Assembly (NCBI GenBank): GCA_900314225.1 | Contig: OMUM01000080.1 | Coordinates: forward strand, 1-33,420 | DNA: 33,420 nt | Reading direction: 5' to 3' | Source: an uncultured bacterium | GTDB taxonomy: Bacteria; Bacillota_I; Bacilli_A; RF39; UBA660 | In this document: in pieces, positions 15,353 to 22,281 of the stretch | How positions within the stretch are numbered: position 1 is the first letter of the stretch | How the letters are laid out: each line of letters begins with the position of its first letter | Made by a program: the position numbers and the translations under genes | Notes under the pieces: model-generated | The model's input: the letters and a program-made list of their open reading frames with translations, nothing else | Told to the model about the DNA's origin: nothing | The model's database searches: none

Positions 15353-16156
15353 ATGAAACATAATGAATTTGATAATGAAGAAAAATATAAATTATATCGT
15401 CAAGTAAATGAATTGTTACATCCAACAATATCTAAGAAAAATATTAGTAATTATAGAATTATTATTGCTGAAGAATTATTACCATTAAGAGTATTTTACC
15501 CTTTAAAAGTTTCTAATATGAAAAATATTGTAATATACATACATGGTGAAGAGAAGGTTACTGGATGTGAAAAGAAATATTCTAATATTTCTAGTAATTT
15601 TTCTAAGAAATATAATAATTTAGTTATATCAATTGATTATGATAATTATACTAATTTGTCTTTAAAAGAACTTCATATAAAAATATATAATACTTTAAAA
15701 AAAATATATAAAGATTTGTTAAAAACAGGTATTTTAAAAGAAAATATTACATTGATAGGAGATTCAACAGCTGCGACAATGATTCTTTCTTTAACTAAAA
15801 AAATGTATAAAGATAGTATAATATTTGGTAAGTATATTTTATTTTATCCTCCAGTTTCTGGTAATTATAGTAAATTAAAAAATAGTTTAAATTTAGAATT
15901 TTTTTCTAATTTAAAAGAATATTATAGAGGTATTAGAAAGCCTTCTTTTCCAATTAATGATAAGTTGATATATCCTAAGACTTTAATTTTATGTGGAAAA
16001 GTTGATCCTCTTTTGGAAGAAATAAAAGAATTTTCTAATGTTCATGAAGAAATAAAATTAAAAGAAATTACTTTTGCTGATCATGGCTTTTTAGGATCAA
16101 ATGATAAAGAGATTAATAATGAATATACTATGGCTATTAGTAAATTTATGAAGTAA
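15353..16156 (+). CDS. Alpha/beta hydrolase (HSL-like esterase fold)
   Basis: A 267-residue protein with the layout of the hormone-sensitive lipase-like alpha/beta hydrolases. It shows IVIYIHGEEK (oxyanion region, HG at 64-65), nucleophile elbow GDSTAA with S138, acid D218 (LILCGKVDPLLEE) and H244 (ADHGFLG). The classical HGGG is reduced to HGEE and the elbow is GDSTA in place of GDSAG, so the substrate pocket may be unusual. No signal peptide is present, so it is cytoplasmic. It is a single gene with its own promoter. Substrate unknown. Confidence 0.75.
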   Translation: MKHNEFDNEEKYKLYRQVNELLHPTISKKNISNYRIIIAEELLPLRVFYPLKVSNMKNIVIYIHGEEKVTGCEKKYSNISSNFSKKYNNLVISIDYDNYTNLSLKELHIKIYNTLKKIYKDLLKTGILKENITLIGDSTAATMILSLTKKMYKDSIIFGKYILFYPPVSGNYSKLKNSLNLEFFSNLKEYYRGIRKPSFPINDKLIYPKTLILCGKVDPLLEEIKEFSNVHEEIKLKEITFADHGFLGSNDKEINNEYTMAISKFMK

Positions 16157-16189
16157 TTTTTATCGATGCTAGTCAGATAAATTTAAATA

Positions 16190-16198
16190 TGTTATAAT
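16190..16198 (+). promoter_or_regulatory. Extended -10 of the DUF1003 gene
   Basis: TGTTATAAT at 16190-16198. Transcription is predicted to start at about 16205, the first base of GGTGAT. Confidence 0.55.
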
Positions 16199-16215
16199 TT
16201 TTACGGTGATAATAA

Positions 16216-16749
16216 ATGGAAAAAAGGAGAACTAAAAAAGAAATTGTAAAGATGTTACTAAAAAATAACTCTCTTGATGAGAAAGATGAAGAAGAACTTA
16301 TTGATTTACTTGTAGATCAACCTATAAGTATTGATATTGATAAACAAGAAGAAGCTAAAATGACTTTTGGTGATAAAGTTGCTGATAAAGTTAGTGAAAT
16401 TGCTGGTTCTTGGGGCTTCATTTTAGGATTTAGTTTGTTTTTAATTTTTTGGATTATTTTAAATGGTGTAATTTTAACAGGAAATAATAAAATAGATAGT
16501 TATCCTTTTATATTATTAAATTTACTTCTATCTTGTATTGCTGCATTACAAGCACCAATTATTATGATGAGTCAGAATCGTCAAGCTGAAAAAGATAGTC
16601 TTCGCAATCAAAATGATTATCGTACAGATTTAAAGAGTGAATTAATTTTAGAGGAATTACATCATAAGATGGATCTATTACTAAAAAATCAAAAAAAGAT
16701 ATTAAGTTATATTGAACCTGAAGGGGATAATGAAAATGAAGAAAAGTAG
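16216..16749 (+). CDS. DUF1003 membrane protein
   Basis: A 177-residue DUF1003 family protein. A charged N-terminal part is followed by KVADKVSEIAGSWGFILGF and two closely spaced transmembrane helices (about 66-90 and 97-117). Then comes the family signature LQAPIIMMSQNRQAEKD (about 116-132) and a helical cytoplasmic C-terminus. The function of the family is not established. Its 3' end overlaps the following lipoprotein gene by 14 bases, and the ribosome binding site of that gene lies within this coding sequence. Confidence 0.85.
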   Translation: MEKRRTKKEIVKMLLKNNSLDEKDEEELIDLLVDQPISIDIDKQEEAKMTFGDKVADKVSEIAGSWGFILGFSLFLIFWIILNGVILTGNNKIDSYPFILLNLLLSCIAALQAPIIMMSQNRQAEKDSLRNQNDYRTDLKSELILEELHHKMDLLLKNQKKILSYIEPEGDNENEEK

Positions 16750-17254
16750 TATTTTAATTCTTTCGATAATAGCATTATTTTTATTAACGGCTTGCTTTAA
16801 TTCTTCTAAGTCTGAAGAAAAGATTGTTAGTAATAACGAAGAAGTTAATACTTCTTCTATGAAACATAAAAAATGTACTAGAGAGGGTACTGCTGGATCA
16901 AATATAGATGTTTCCTTGAGTTATGATTTATATTATACGGGTGAAAATTTAGATATTTTACATTCTGTAGAAAAAGTAACTGCTACATCAAGTGCTGATT
17001 TAGATAAATATGAATCAGCTTATAAGAAAATTTATAAGAATTATGAAGGTTTAAAATATTATGATGCTAAAGTTATTAGAGGTGATACAACTGTTACTAG
17101 TGACGTTACAATAAATTATGATAAAATAGATACTCAAGAACTACTTAATATTGAGGGTTCAGAAGATAATATTATAGAAGATGGTAAAGCTAAAGTGGAT
17201 AAGTGGCTTACACTTGCTAAAAAGTTTGGAACTGAGTGTAAGGATGTTAAATAA
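16736..17254 (+). CDS. Lipoprotein, possibly YehR/DUF1307-like
   Basis: A 172-residue lipoprotein. The signal peptide MKKSSILILSIIALFLLTAC ends in the lipobox LTAC, with the lipidated cysteine at residue 20. The mature part starts with a Ser/Glu-rich linker and folds as a small alpha/beta domain with two further cysteines (KKCTREG and GTECKDVK). I chose ATG 16736, nine bases after AAGGGG; ATG 16730 is also in frame but too close to that site. The pattern of a central acidic helix (SSADLDKYESAYKKIYKNYE) recalls the YehR/DUF1307 lipoproteins, which I offer only tentatively. It is transcribed with the DUF1003 gene. Confidence 0.75.
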   Translation: MKKSSILILSIIALFLLTACFNSSKSEEKIVSNNEEVNTSSMKHKKCTREGTAGSNIDVSLSYDLYYTGENLDILHSVEKVTATSSADLDKYESAYKKIYKNYEGLKYYDAKVIRGDTTVTSDVTINYDKIDTQELLNIEGSEDNIIEDGKAKVDKWLTLAKKFGTECKDVK

Positions 17255-17268
17255 TTATATCTTCTAAT

Positions 17269-17344
17269 GTTCGGATAATTTAATTGGATAAAATATTTCC
17301 CTCCGACGGAAAAAATAAGGGTTCAAGTCCCTTTCTGAACACCA
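17269..17344 (+). tRNA. tRNA-Arg (anticodon CCG)
   Basis: A 76-base cloverleaf with acceptor GTTCGGA/TCTGAAC, D stem ATTT/AAAT, anticodon stem TTTCC/GGAAA with loop CTCCGAC (anticodon CCG), T arm AAGGG-TTCAAGT-CCCTT, and encoded CCA. It reads the CGG codon, rare in this AT-rich genome. Confidence 0.88.
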
Positions 17345-17351
17345 AATAGAT

Positions 17352-17427
17352 GCCAACTTAGCACAGCTGGTAGTGCAACGCACTCGTAACGCGTAGGTCG
17401 TAGGTTCGAATCCTATAGTTGGCACCA
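17352..17427 (+). tRNA. tRNA-Thr (anticodon CGT)
   Basis: A 76-base cloverleaf with acceptor GCCAACT/AGTTGGC, D stem GCAC/GTGC, anticodon loop CTCGTAA (anticodon CGT), T arm with GGTTCGAATCC, and encoded CCA. It lies 7 bases after tRNA-Arg and is probably co-transcribed. Confidence 0.93.
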
Positions 17428-17510
17428 TTATTTTATAAATATATTAAAACATAAAAATTTTTTTATGATATATAACTAGTCAATGTAGAAAAATATTGCT
17501 ATAATAATTT

Positions 17511-18169
17511 GTGGAAGATGAAATATTTATTATTTCTTTTTTTGTTTATTTTTTGGCGATTAATATGGATAATGATTATGTTGCTATATTATATAAAATA
17601 ATTACTTATGATAAATATAAAAAAATTTATTTGTTTATACCTTTTTATTTTATTGATATTTGTTCTATAGATATAGTTACGAATATTTTAAAATTATCAA
17701 GTGGTAAGGAATATATTCCCATGTAGAGCAAAAAAATAACTGGGGCAGATGTTGATGTTTGTTATGGTTTTCCTATGAAATATAAAGATTTAAAAGATAT
17801 TTTTTTAATACTTCAAATTATTATCATATTATTAATGAGTATTTTGAAAGTATAAAAGATAAAATTTATTTTGATTCTTTTAGTAAAGAGAATAAAGAGT
17901 TTAAAATAGTTTTTGTTGATAAAGAAGATATTGAAAAATATGATGATGCTTCTTGATTTTATAGCTTTTATTCTGAAGTTGATGAGGATTATTTTGATGA
18001 TGAATCTAATGAATCTAAATTAGTTTTGTCTAAAGAATTAATAGATAATATAATAAAGTCTTTAAAAGAAAATGATTCTGAAAAGCTTTCTACTATAACA
18101 TTAGATGATATTGCTGATAATTTACAAAATGAATTGATTTATAATAATCAAAAAAATAGTTTTTTTTAA
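17511..18169 (+). pseudogene. Decayed gene of unknown function between tRNA genes
   Basis: A stretch of coding-like sequence is broken several times. A promoter-like TATAAT (17500-17505) precedes GGAAG and ATG 17519, whose hydrophobic start (MKYLLFLF) shifts frame at a T7 run (17537-17543) into a longer frame ending MDNDYVAILYKIITYDKYK and so on. That frame stops at TAG 17724-17726, resumes in frame, shifts again (-1) at a T7 run (17800-17806), meets TGA 17954-17956, and ends at TAA 18167-18169. Pieces read GADVDVCYGFPMKYKDLKDI and KLVLSKELIDNIIKSL. The frames together would give about 215 residues. The original function is not recognisable. It lies between two tRNA-Thr genes, a common site for insertion and loss. 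Confidence 0.7.
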
Positions 18170-18174
18170 TTTAA

Positions 18175-18212
18175 TTGCTAATTAATTTATTATTTAATAT
18201 AATTAATTAGCA
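18175..18212 (+). promoter_or_regulatory. Promoter of tRNA-Thr(GGT) with a 12-bp inverted repeat
   Basis: TTGCTA (18175-18180), a 17-base spacer, and TATAAT (18198-18203) lie 15 bases before the tRNA. A perfect inverted repeat, TGCTAATTAATT (18176-18187) and AATTAATTAGCA (18201-18212), overlaps both elements. It could be an operator, or a terminator of the decayed gene lacking a T-tract. Confidence 0.5.
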
Positions 18213-18218
18213 TGATAA

Positions 18219-18292
18219 GCCGATTTAGTATAGTGGTATTACAGAAGCATGGTAAGCTTCAAAGGAAAGTTCAATTCTTTCAATCGGCACCA
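18219..18292 (+). tRNA. tRNA-Thr (anticodon GGT)
   Basis: A 74-base cloverleaf with acceptor GCCGATT/AATCGGC, anticodon stem GAAGC/GCTTC with loop ATGGTAA (anticodon GGT), T arm GAAAG-TTCAATT-CTTTC, and encoded CCA. The D stem is short. Confidence 0.88.
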
Positions 18293-18316
18293 TAATTTGT
18301 GTTTTATTATATTATT

Positions 18317-18349
18317 AAGTATCAATTTATAAGTTTTGATACTTTTTTT
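18317..18349 (+). terminator. Terminator after tRNA-Thr(GGT)
   Basis: AAGTATCAA (18317-18325) pairs with TTGATACTT (18336-18344), followed by a T-run to 18349. Confidence 0.85.
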
Positions 18350-18377
18350 GTGAATAAATGACAAAATGTGTTAAAAT
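18348..18377 (+). promoter_or_regulatory. Promoter of the YDxxG-repeat protein gene
   Basis: TTGTGA (18348-18353), an 18-base spacer, and TAAAAT (18372-18377) preceded by TGT. The leader would be about 35 bases, longer than for most genes here. Confidence 0.45.
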
Positions 18378-18418
18378 AAATATTCGTGTGAGTTTTATTA
18401 GATAAAAGTGAGGTATTT

Positions 18419-19450
18419 ATGGATAATTTTAAAAATGAAGTGTATGATAAGCAAGGATATGATAAATTTGGTTATAACAAAGATGGTTATAATAGAAGAG
18501 GATTTAATGGATTAGGTGTTCATTTAAATGGTACTATGTATGATACTGAAGGTTATGATAAAGATGGGTATGATATAAATGGTTTTTCAATAAGTCATAT
18601 ACATAAAAATGGTTCTAGGTTTGATAATGATGGTTATAATTATTATGGATATGATTTTGAGGGCTTTAATAAAAAAGGTTATAATAAAAAAGGTTTTAAT
18701 AAGAAACATATTCATTTAAATGGTACTTTATATAATGATGATGGTTATGATTATAAAGGCTATAATAATAAAGGCTTTAATAGTAAAGGTTACGATAAAT
18801 GTGGTTATGATGAAGATGGTTATGATAAGGATGGTTATGATAAAAGAGGCTTTGATAAGAACGGTATTCATCGTAATGGAACGTTATTTGATGATAATGG
18901 ACTTGATATTAATCAAAAATATATTGATGGAGAATCTTTTGAAGAAAAGAAAAAAGCTAGATATAATACATTTTTAAGTATTATAAATGATATTTATAAT
19001 AATAATATAAGTATTGAAGAATATATAAAGAAATATAATTTAAATTATGTTGATTTAATAGCTTTTTCTAAAAAGGAACATTTAAATCCAAAAATTATAA
19101 GAAGTTTGTCTTCACATATAAAAGAATATAATTCATTAATAAAACCATTTGATATAGATTATTTTTTGGAACACATTCGTTTTCTTATAGATGGTAAATT
19201 AGTTATACCTAAAAGAGATGATGTAGAAAAAGTAACAAAATATTTAAGGTTGAATAATAGACTTGTTTGTGAAAAAATTGTAAGTAATACTGTAAAAGAA
19301 TATTATAAAGGAAATATTGACTTAAATAAAATCGATAATAAATCAGAATTAGGAAAACAAGAAGAAATATCAAAAATGTTAGATGTGCAATCAGCTAAAC
19401 TTGATGAATTAGAAAAATCTTCTAAAAAATTAAAAAAGAAAAATATATAA
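18419..19450 (+). CDS. Tandem YDxxG pentapeptide-repeat protein
   Basis: A 343-residue protein in two parts. Residues 9-163 are almost entirely five-residue units of the form [YF][DN]xxG (for example YDKDG, YDKRG, FNKKG). At four points the run is broken by a unit of the form [IV]HxNG[TS]xxxxxG (IH or VH at 34, 61, 98 and 150), with three, five and eight pentads between successive breaks. Residues about 165-343 form a charged helical region with an HTH-like SIEEYIKKYNLNYVDLIAFS and a Lys-rich end. No signal peptide or membrane segment is visible. I know similar YD-repeat stretches from proteins of unknown function but cannot assign one. A 62-residue gene follows 2 bases later and is probably co-translated. 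The 15-base DNA units could change in number by slippage. Confidence 0.75.
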   Translation: MDNFKNEVYDKQGYDKFGYNKDGYNRRGFNGLGVHLNGTMYDTEGYDKDGYDINGFSISHIHKNGSRFDNDGYNYYGYDFEGFNKKGYNKKGFNKKHIHLNGTLYNDDGYDYKGYNNKGFNSKGYDKCGYDEDGYDKDGYDKRGFDKNGIHRNGTLFDDNGLDINQKYIDGESFEEKKKARYNTFLSIINDIYNNNISIEEYIKKYNLNYVDLIAFSKKEHLNPKIIRSLSSHIKEYNSLIKPFDIDYFLEHIRFLIDGKLVIPKRDDVEKVTKYLRLNNRLVCEKIVSNTVKEYYKGNIDLNKIDNKSELGKQEEISKMLDVQSAKLDELEKSSKKLKKKNI

Positions 19451-19452
19451 TT

Positions 19453-19641
19453 ATGAACAAAGATAGATTAAATTACTTGTTAGATCTTCAATATAAATAT
19501 AAATCTGGTATGATTGATGAAGATGAAATAAATGAAGAAGATAAGAAAGATCTGATAAATTTATATAAAATTCAGAATTTAGAAAAAAGTAAAGAAAACA
19601 AAAAAAGATTATTAGAAATTTTAAATAACAAAGATGAATAA
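19453..19641 (+). CDS. Small charged helical protein
   Basis: A 62-residue protein, almost wholly charged and helical, with no cysteine or membrane segment. The stretch LLDLQYKYKSGMIDEDEINEEDK loosely resembles short SHOCT-like helical hairpins. It has no clear ribosome binding site. It starts two bases after the stop of the repeat-protein gene, so translation is probably coupled and the two products may act together. Function unknown. Confidence 0.6.
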   Translation: MNKDRLNYLLDLQYKYKSGMIDEDEINEEDKKDLINLYKIQNLEKSKENKKRLLEILNNKDE

Positions 19642-19660
19642 CTTTCTGTTATTTATATTT
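19624..19660 (+). terminator. Probable terminator of the repeat-protein operon
   Basis: AATAACA (19624-19630) pairs with TGTTATT (19647-19653), with an inner AAG/CTT extension, followed by an AT-rich rather than pure T tract. Confidence 0.4.
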
Positions 19661-19700
19661 TATTTATTATATGTTAAACTTATACTAGAAGGTGAGTAGT

Positions 19701-20116
19701 ATGAATAATAATGGGATAAATCAAAATATTAATAATTTACAGAGTAATCAAGGTTCACAAAATTTAAATAATAATAAAAAAGTAATAAAAATATTATTTT
19801 AATTGTAGTTATAGCTATTATTTTTGTTGTTGCTGCGATAGTAAGTTTTGCATTTTTAATTATTTCTTTATTTTCAAAAATGTCCGAATCATCAGATCGA
19901 TTAGAGTGTAAATCTAGTAATGGTAATATTACGATATTGTATGATGAAAAAGGAGTTATTGGATATTCTACTATTGGATCACTCAGTTATGATTTATATG
20001 ATGAACAAGAAATTGCTTCTAAAATGAGTGCTTCAAATTATATTAATCAATATAAAATTAATTTTGAAAATAGTTATGATGAAACTTGTATAATAAAAGA
20101 AAAATTTATTAGATAA
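19701..20116 (+). pseudogene. Small membrane-anchored protein gene with a frame break in an A6 run
   Basis: ATG 19701 follows AAGGTGAG and opens a Asn/Gln-rich frame (MNNNGINQNINNLQSNQG and on) that stops at TAA 19800-19802. A -1 shift at the A6 run 19776-19781 instead joins it to a transmembrane helix (NIILIVVIAIIFVVAAIV) and a small outer domain with two cysteines (RLECKSSNGN and DETCIIKEKF), ending at 20116. The joined product of about 138 residues makes good sense: a polar tail, a helix and an outer domain. The break may be real decay, phase variation, transcriptional slippage or a sequencing error in a homopolymer. If only the 3' part is translated, it would begin at ATG 19880 without the membrane anchor. 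Confidence 0.65.
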
Positions 20117-20122
20117 ATTTAT

Positions 20123-20152
20123 TGACACTTATTAAATATTAAATAAGTGTCA
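20123..20152. terminator. 11-bp inverted repeat, terminator-like
   Basis: TGACACTTATT (20123-20133) pairs perfectly with AATAAGTGTCA (20142-20152) around an 8-base loop. The following sequence is T-rich only in part. It lies between the frameshifted gene and the promoter region of the pseudouridine synthase gene, so an operator role is also possible. Confidence 0.45.
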
Positions 20153-20176
20153 TATTCTTATAATTGAGGAGTAAAT

Positions 20177-20875
20177 ATGGAACGAATAGATAAAATTATT
20201 AGTAATAATACTAATTTAAGTAGAAATGATGTTAAAAAATATATTAAAAATAAATTGATTATTGTAAATAATAAAATAATTGATAGTCCTAAGATTAAAA
20301 TTGATCCAAATGTTGATAAAATATTTATAAATGGAGAAATATTAAAATATCAAAAATATGTTTATCTAGTATTGAATAAACCTAAAGGTTATGTTAGTGC
20401 AACTGTCGATAATTTATCTAAAACAGTTATTGATTTATGCCCTGATAAATTTAAAAATAGGAATTTATTTCCTGCAGGAAGATTAGATAAAGATACTACT
20501 GGTTTAATGATAATTACGGATGATGGAGAATTTGCTCATAATATTTTATCTCCTAAAAAGCATATTAAAAAGCAATATTATGTTGTCTTGTCTGGTAATT
20601 TAGATAATATAATGATCGATGAATTTTATAGTGGTTTAGTAGTTGGAAATGAGAAATTTAAAAGTGCTAAATTAGAAATATTGAGTAATAATACTTGTTA
20701 TGTTACTTTAACTGAGGGAAAGTATCATGAAATTAAAAGAATGTTTAAGAAATATAATTTAGATGTGATAGAATTAAAAAGAATTATGATGGGTAATTTA
20801 TTTTTACCTGATGACTTAGATGAAGGAGAATGTCGAGAATTAACCTCTGAAGAATTGAAGAAAATTACTAGTTAG
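20177..20875 (+). CDS. rsuA: RsuA/RluB-family 16S/23S rRNA pseudouridine synthase
   Basis: A 232-residue pseudouridine synthase that isomerises a uridine in rRNA. An N-terminal S4-like RNA-binding domain (about 1-55: MERIDKIISNN, then SRNDVKKYIKNKLI) is followed by the catalytic domain with LVLNKPKGYVSA (64-75) and GRLDKDTTGLMIITDDG, in which D104 is the catalytic aspartate. The ending GKYHEIKRMF, then ELKRIMMG, is typical of the RsuA/RluB/E/F group. The small size fits RsuA best, which modifies position 516 of 16S rRNA in E. coli numbering. It has a TGAGGAG ribosome binding site and a TATAAT (20159-20164) just upstream. Confidence 0.87.
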   Translation: MERIDKIISNNTNLSRNDVKKYIKNKLIIVNNKIIDSPKIKIDPNVDKIFINGEILKYQKYVYLVLNKPKGYVSATVDNLSKTVIDLCPDKFKNRNLFPAGRLDKDTTGLMIITDDGEFAHNILSPKKHIKKQYYVVLSGNLDNIMIDEFYSGLVVGNEKFKSAKLEILSNNTCYVTLTEGKYHEIKRMFKKYNLDVIELKRIMMGNLFLPDDLDEGECRELTSEELKKITS

Positions 20876-20888
20876 TTTTAATTATACA

Positions 20889-20897
20889 TGTTATAAT
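20889..20897 (+). promoter_or_regulatory. Extended -10 upstream of the 20919 gene
   Basis: TGTTATAAT at 20889-20897 predicts transcription from about 20904, just before AGGTGA (20909-20914). An in-frame ATG at 20901 would lie outside this transcript, which supports the start at 20919. Confidence 0.55.
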
Positions 20898-20918
20898 TAA
20901 ATGTATATAGGTGATAGT

Positions 20919-21710
20919 ATGAATAATCAAAAGATTTTATTTATATATTACAACAATGAAATAAAATATTTAACTAATAGTAATATGGATCATAAAGAGT
21001 GGTTTCTATCACTTGGTGGAAAAGATGAATTATATGAAAATTTGGTTAGAGGTTTTATTCTTGATGGAAAAATAGTCTTTTTTAAAGGACAAGATTTTAG
21101 ATATGATAATGAAGTAATGGATGTTGCTAAAAAAAATGGTTTAAAAATGAGAAAAGACTTAAATAATAATTCTTTAGTTATATGTTGTGGAATATTACCC
21201 GGATTTCCTGGACAAAAATGGGAACCAATTATGGTTTTAAATGATAATGAATTAGTTGATGAAAATAAAAATACAAATATATCTACAAAGAAAAGTATGC
21301 CTGAAAATAATGTAAATATAGGTACAATTTTAGAATTAAAAAATGATTATACGAATGAGAAGTATCTTAAAATGGGAACTATTCTTACTTCAATTACACT
21401 TATTTTTTGTATATTAGCTAAAGTTATATTAATTAATACTAAGCATTTAGATACTTCAAATTTTTTAGAGATATTATTAATATGCATACAGATTGGATCT
21501 TTATTAGGAACTTTGTATGGTTATGTTAAAAAAAAGGAGTATACAAAACATTTAGCAATCTTTGCTTCTATTAGTGTAATTTTATCATTTGATTTATTAG
21601 ATATAATTATTGGTATTATTTATTTTGTCTTTTCTGTAGATGCAAATTATATAAAAAACATTTTAGATAAAGTAAATAAATTAGGAAAAAAAATTACTAA
21701 GAAAAGGTGA
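20919..21710 (+). CDS. Membrane protein with a soluble N-terminal domain
   Basis: I do not recognise this protein of about 264 residues. The first 110 residues or so form a soluble domain (KILFIYYNNEIKYLTNSN, then LRMRKD-like and CCGILPGFPGQKWEPIMVL stretches). A polar linker follows and then three hydrophobic segments (about 147-168, 178-195, 208-232), ending in a Lys-rich tail. I start at ATG 20919 after AGGTGA. It is followed within 5 bases by an acetyltransferase gene whose AGGTGA lies at its 3' end, so it begins an operon with that gene and a P-type ATPase. Confidence 0.6.
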   Translation: MNNQKILFIYYNNEIKYLTNSNMDHKEWFLSLGGKDELYENLVRGFILDGKIVFFKGQDFRYDNEVMDVAKKNGLKMRKDLNNNSLVICCGILPGFPGQKWEPIMVLNDNELVDENKNTNISTKKSMPENNVNIGTILELKNDYTNEKYLKMGTILTSITLIFCILAKVILINTKHLDTSNFLEILLICIQIGSLLGTLYGYVKKKEYTKHLAIFASISVILSFDLLDIIIGIIYFVFSVDANYIKNILDKVNKLGKKITKKR

Positions 21711-21714
21711 ATAT

Positions 21715-22281
21715 ATGGATGAATTAGAAAAAGCTAGAAATGGTTTATTTTATAATCCTAATTATATAAAAGATATTGTTGATAGAAGAATAAAATCACA
21801 GGATAAGTGCTTTGAATATAATAATTTACTTCCTTCTAAAGTGGATATGAGAAAGAGGCTAATTAAAGATTTAATTAATACTGTCGATGACAATTTTGTA
21901 ATTGAGGCACCAATTCATTTTGATTATGGAGAAAATATCAGTATAGGTAAGAATTTTTATTCTAATTATAATTTAACTGTTTTGGATGGAACAAGTGTAT
22001 CTTTTGGAGATAATTGTTTTATTGGACCTAATTGTTCTTTTTATACGGCAGTTCATCCGGTTGATTATAAACTTAGAAATAAAGGACTTGAGAAAGCTTT
22101 ACCAATTAAAGTAGGTAATAATGTTTGGTTTGGTGGAGGAGTTACTGTTTTACCTGGAGTTACAATAGGTAATAATGTTGTTGTCGGAGCAGGTTCTGTT
22201 GTGAGGCATGATGTTACTGATAATGTAGTGGTTGCTGGAAATCCAGCTAAAATAATAAGAAGAATAGAAGAGGTAAATTAA
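21715..22281 (+). CDS. Maltose/galactoside O-acetyltransferase-like hexapeptide enzyme
   Basis: A 188-residue left-handed beta-helix acetyltransferase of the LacA/Maa/NodL group, which transfers acetyl from acetyl-CoA to a sugar. The N-terminal Mac domain (about 4-55) precedes hexapeptide repeats. The catalytic histidine is H114 (FYTAVHPVDYKLRN). The acetyl-CoA end of the helix reads WFGGGVTVLPGVTIGNNVVV, then GAGSVVRHDVTDNVVVAGNPAKIIRRI. Length suits the family. The true acceptor is unknown; the family is often misnamed by substrate. An AGGTGA site lies 5-6 bases before the ATG, and the ATPase gene starts on the next base after its stop. Confidence 0.87.
   Translation: MDELEKARNGLFYNPNYIKDIVDRRIKSQDKCFEYNNLLPSKVDMRKRLIKDLINTVDDNFVIEAPIHFDYGENISIGKNFYSNYNLTVLDGTSVSFGDNCFIGPNCSFYTAVHPVDYKLRNKGLEKALPIKVGNNVWFGGGVTVLPGVTIGNNVVVGAGSVVRHDVTDNVVVAGNPAKIIRRIEEVN

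Noticed and set aside
17954..17956. TGA read as tryptophan (genetic code 4), which would extend the broken gene
   Set aside because: Reading TGA as Trp would destroy several clean ATGA stop/start overlaps (1899, 9179, 11552), and TGG is used for Trp throughout. The same gene also has a TAG stop and frame changes.
18419..18907. CRISPR-like or tandem DNA repeat array
   Set aside because: The 15-base units code in one continuous frame for YDxxG pentapeptides, vary at silent sites, and have no spacers of constant size.
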